NCBI GenBank assembly: GCA_038063855.1
Contig: JBBTUF010000023.1
Span: forward strand, 1 to 6,818
From: JBBTUF01 sp038063855
GTDB taxonomy: Bacteria; Patescibacteriota; Minisyncoccia; Ryanbacterales; GWA2-47-10b
Direction: 5' to 3'
DNA length: 6,818 nucleotides
Shown here: positions 5,082-6,818 of the stretch, one piece after another
How positions within the stretch are numbered: the stretch's first letter is position 1
Layout of the letters: every line of letters starts with the position of its first letter
The notes under the pieces: generated by a model
What the model saw: only the letters and a program-made list of their open reading frames with translations
Databases searched by the model: none
Told to the model about the DNA's origin: nothing
Position numbers and translations under genes: made by a program

Positions 5082-5168
5082 GGGACATTATTGTCCCACC
5101 AAAGTATTCGAGAATGTTTTCAAAAACTTTGGTGGGAGCCCGGCGAATCTTTGTGATCCGCGCGGGCT
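5082..5168 (-). promoter_or_regulatory. Hairpin-rich leader between the lipoprotein and membrane peptide genes
   Basis: Three inverted repeats follow one another. The first (5168-5155 with 5149-5137) makes 13 pairs with one bulged C and a five-base loop; its one G-U pair is allowed only on the - strand. The second is a perfect 12-bp repeat (5137-5126 with 5105-5094, 20-base loop). The third is GGGACA/TGTCCC (5097-5092 with 5087-5082). The second and third share bases 5094-5097 and so exclude each other. The last ends 22 nt before the ATG at 5059. No T run follows any of them, so they are not ordinary terminators. They may be an RNA processing site, a stability element or a translation switch; none of these is shown. 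Confidence 0.5.
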
Positions 5169-5183
5169 TTGGGGTAGGAGGCG

Positions 5184-5549
5184 CTACTGTGGAAGCGCGA
5201 TTGTGAAGAAGTGTGCCTCGCCCTGCAGACTGTTTTGATTTCTTACGCTTACTATTCTGACTCTTTGGCCGACCTGTAACGCCATGTCGCCGCCAACGAT
5301 CGCAGAAAACAGCGCTTTACCGTTTCGGCTTTCCGTTCGCTTGACGATAACCCGAACGAGTGTGGTTCCGAAGATCGGCTTAGGCTCCTGTGTCACAGTG
5401 AACACTGCCTTGCCGTTCTCTGACATCTCAGACTCATCGACCGATGGTGCACGAAGCGTTGGATCGATGTTTGGTTCACCGCCACTGCACCCAACGAGGC
5501 CGACACTGAAGATCCCAAGAAACAATACTACTTTCCATGCCTTCAACAT
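5184..5549 (-). CDS. Hypothetical lipoprotein
   Basis: A 121-residue exported lipoprotein of unknown function. The N terminus is a type II signal peptide: a lysine-containing start (MLKAWK), a hydrophobic core (VVLFLGIFSVG) and a lipobox LVGC with Cys21 as the lipidated residue. A polar, probably unstructured stretch follows (GGEPNIDPTLRAPSVDESEMSE spans about 23-44), then a compact domain rich in predicted beta strands (about 48-120; AVFTVTQEP, TLVRVIVKRTE, MALQVGQRVRIVSV). This could be an OB-like or other small beta fold, but I see no diagnostic motif. The ATG at 5549 has AGGAGG seven bases upstream. The gene heads the small-gene cassette and is driven by a near-consensus promoter. A CUCGA-GAAA-UCGAG hairpin (5584-5571) sits in its 5' leader. 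Localisation is well supported; function is not. Confidence 0.85.
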   Translation of the reverse strand: MLKAWKVVLFLGIFSVGLVGCSGGEPNIDPTLRAPSVDESEMSENGKAVFTVTQEPKPIFGTTLVRVIVKRTESRNGKALFSAIVGGDMALQVGQRVRIVSVRNQNSLQGEAHFFTIALPQ

Positions 5550-5612
5550 AGCGACTCCTCCTGTGGTTTTCTCGATTTCTCGAGGTTTTTAAAAGCTTAC
5601 TTCCTAGGCACG

Positions 5613-5641
5613 ATTATATACCATTAAATGGTATTAGTCAA
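5613..5641 (-). promoter_or_regulatory. Strong promoter of the lipoprotein cassette with a palindromic operator
   Basis: On the - strand TTGACT (5641-5636) and a perfect TATAAT (5618-5613) are separated by exactly 17 bp, the best sigma-70 promoter in the window. The spacer is almost filled by the perfect palindrome ATACCATT-T-AATGGTAT (5634-5618), which touches the -10 box. A dimeric repressor bound there would exclude RNA polymerase. Transcription should start near 5606, giving a leader of about 57 nt. The regulator is unknown; nothing in the window carries a second copy of this site. Confidence 0.8.
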
Positions 5642-5658
5642 TAGCACTCTGACACAAC

Positions 5659-5687
5659 AAAAAACCCTTAATTTATAAGGGTTTTTT
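5659..5687 (-). terminator. Intrinsic terminator after rplU
   Basis: AAAAAACCCTTA (5659-5670) and TAAGGGTTTTTT (5676-5687) are perfect 12-bp arms around a five-base loop. The A-arm/T-arm design lets it act in both directions. On the - strand it starts two bases after the rplU stop codon and ends the rmuC-rplU transcript before the lipoprotein promoter. Confidence 0.92.
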
Positions 5688-5689
5688 GG

Positions 5690-6001
5690 CTATTTTTTGA
5701 TTGTTTTGATCGCAACTTCGGTGAATGGCTGGCGGTGGCCTTTACGCCTACGGCGGCGGGTTTTTGAGTGGTAGCGCATCATTTGGATTTTTCGTGCACG
5801 CCCCTGGCGAGTCACATCTGCCTCAACGGTCATCCCCGCAATATACGGCTTCCCTACTGTTACTTTTCCGTCATCAGCAATAAGTAAAACTTTATCAAAC
5901 GTAACCACGCCTCCCTCATCAACAGGTAGTTTTTCAATCTTGAGTTTTGCACCCGACTCAACAATATATTGCTTTCCGCCAGTCTCGATTACTGCAAACA
6001 T
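5690..6001 (-). CDS. rplU: 50S ribosomal protein L21
   Basis: L21 binds 23S rRNA in the large ribosomal subunit. The 103-residue product has the normal length and begins with the family signature MFAVIETGGKQYIV. It continues with DKVLLI, VGKPYIAG and the very basic RNA-binding stretch KIQMMRYHSKTRRRRRKGHR (about 71-90) before QPFTEVAIKTI. The ATG at 6001 is chosen because it places MFAVIETGGKQY at the N terminus; an upstream in-frame start would add 14 residues overlapping the rmuC end. The Shine-Dalgarno is modest (AAGG about 5 nt upstream). The start is 10 bp after the rmuC stop, so the two are likely co-transcribed. In many bacteria rplU is followed by rpmA (L27); here a terminator follows at once and rpmA is not in the window. 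Confidence 0.97.
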   Translation of the reverse strand: MFAVIETGGKQYIVESGAKLKIEKLPVDEGGVVTFDKVLLIADDGKVTVGKPYIAGMTVEADVTRQGRARKIQMMRYHSKTRRRRRKGHRQPFTEVAIKTIKK

Positions 6002-6011
6002 AGCCCTTATA

Positions 6012-6818
6012 TTATTGGTTTTCGTCGGGTTTGTCAATAACAAGCACCTCTATTCCCGAACTCTCCACGTCTGCAATGCGTAACACATCTTTATCGATTT
6101 TTTTGAATTCTTTATATGCACCATTGTACATATTTACCGTGGTACCAAGATTTTTGCCAAGCCGTTGCATATAATCGTCGTAACTCAATAAATGCTTGCG
6201 CAAATCTTCCACACGCCCACGAATTTCTTTTGCTGACTCTTCAATTTGAAGCGCGCGGAGTCCCTGTAAAACCGTCTGCAAATACGCCAAAAACGAAGTC
6301 GGTGAGACGATAATGACGTGTTTTTCTTTAAACGCGTATTCAATGAGATCGCGGGTATTTACTTTCACAGCACCCACTTGAGCCACCAGCAAATCATAAT
6401 ATATTGCCTCATGCGGTATAAACATGAATGCGAAGTCCATCGTGCCCTCGGAAGGCTTAATATATTTTGAAGTCTCATCAATACGCATTTTTAAATCGGC
6501 CTTAAACAGTTTTTCGAGCCGTTCGCGCTCGGCGGGGTTTCGTTCATCAGCCAATCGATTATAATTTTCGAGTGAAAACTTCGAATCAATTGGTATTACT
6601 TTTTCTTTTACAAATACGGCGGCATCTACAATGGTGCCATCTTTAAATGGATATTGCATTTGAAACGAGCCGGGTGGTAAAACATTCTTGAGAAGCGTCT
6701 CAAGATAATATTCACCCAATATCCCTCGCTGTTTTGGATTTTTAAGAATATCTTGAAGGCTTTGGAGTTGATCAGTAAAATCGATCACCTGTCTATTCGT
6801 CTCATCGAGCTTTGTAAG
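6012..6818 (-). CDS. rmuC: RmuC-family DNA recombination protein, C-terminal part (5' end outside window)
   Basis: RmuC proteins have a predicted nuclease-like core; in E. coli loss of RmuC raises inversion between short inverted repeats, so it is thought to limit DNA rearrangement. The frame is open to the right edge with no stop (edge codons read LTKLDETNRQ), so the usual N-terminal membrane anchor and coiled coil are missing. The visible 268 residues contain the core: NPKQRGILGEYYLETLL, then GTIVDAAVFVKEKVIPIDSK, which carries the Asp/Asp-Ser-Lys motif of the predicted active site, FAFMFIPHEAIYYDLL, and SPTSFLAYLQTVLQGLRALQIEESAKEI (given here as its start SPTSFLAYLQTV). The tail GIEVLVIDKPDENQ is polar. 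The GTG at 6788 is internal, not a start. rplU follows after 10 bp. Confidence 0.93.
   Translation of the reverse strand, partial: LTKLDETNRQVIDFTDQLQSLQDILKNPKQRGILGEYYLETLLKNVLPPGSFQMQYPFKDGTIVDAAVFVKEKVIPIDSKFSLENYNRLADERNPAERERLEKLFKADLKMRIDETSKYIKPSEGTMDFAFMFIPHEAIYYDLLVAQVGAVKVNTRDLIEYAFKEKHVIIVSPTSFLAYLQTVLQGLRALQIEESAKEIRGRVEDLRKHLLSYDDYMQRLGKNLGTTVNMYNGAYKEFKKIDKDVLRIADVESSGIEVLVIDKPDENQ

Noticed and set aside
5094..5137. The 12-bp inverted repeat as a terminator or miniature transposon
   Set aside because: No T run follows on either strand, the loop is only 20 nt, and no target duplication flanks it.
5284..5592. 102-codon + strand frame
   Set aside because: It is antisense to the lipoprotein gene, whose lipobox, ribosome binding site and promoter are clear.
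1..6818. Reassigned genetic code (UGA as an amino acid)
   Set aside because: The transposase ends at TGA at its family length, and no gene needs an in-frame TGA as a sense codon; tryptophan positions use TGG.

Overview
The window looks like a chromosomal segment of a small-genome bacterium, most likely a Patescibacteria/CPR (Parcubacteria-like) lineage. The evidence is indirect: the cysteinyl-tRNA synthetase has a CPR-like DIHCGGADH...HHTNEIAQSEAATG stretch, a PaaX/Cas2-like regulator of a type common in that group is present, and the core genes are tightly packed with weak or absent Shine-Dalgarno sites. TGA is used as a stop and not as a sense codon, so the recoded CPR lineages are unlikely. 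No 16S rRNA is present, so this placement is an inference.

Layout. The left third (1-2756, + strand) is core information processing: the 3' part of cysS, then dnaB (replicative helicase), then recR (recombination mediator) 3 bp later. The right end (5690-6818, - strand) is also core: an rmuC-like gene running off the edge, rplU (ribosomal protein L21) 10 bp after it, and a clean intrinsic terminator.

Between these blocks (about 2757-5650) lies an accessory region read entirely on the - strand. It contains: (a) a complete 900-bp IS5-family insertion sequence with an intact DDE transposase, terminal inverted repeats and a CTAG target duplication; (b) a PaaX/Cas2-like regulator gene with a copy of a 32-bp near-identical repeat (core AAATTCAAGCGATCGC) at each side; (c) a strong candidate for a free-standing structured RNA of about 155 nt with its own promoter, a closing stem, two further helices and a terminator; (d) a cassette of three small genes - a lipoprotein, a two-helix membrane peptide and a 51-residue cysteine-rich peptide. 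Each of the three has a strong GGAGG-type ribosome binding site. The cassette has a near-consensus promoter with a perfect palindrome in its spacer, a hairpin-rich internal leader, and a terminator at its end.

The most interesting parts are the unidentified RNA at 4413-4567, whose helices keep their pairing by G-U wobbles on one strand only, and the small-gene cassette with its operator-like promoter. I could not name the RNA family or assign functions to the three small proteins.
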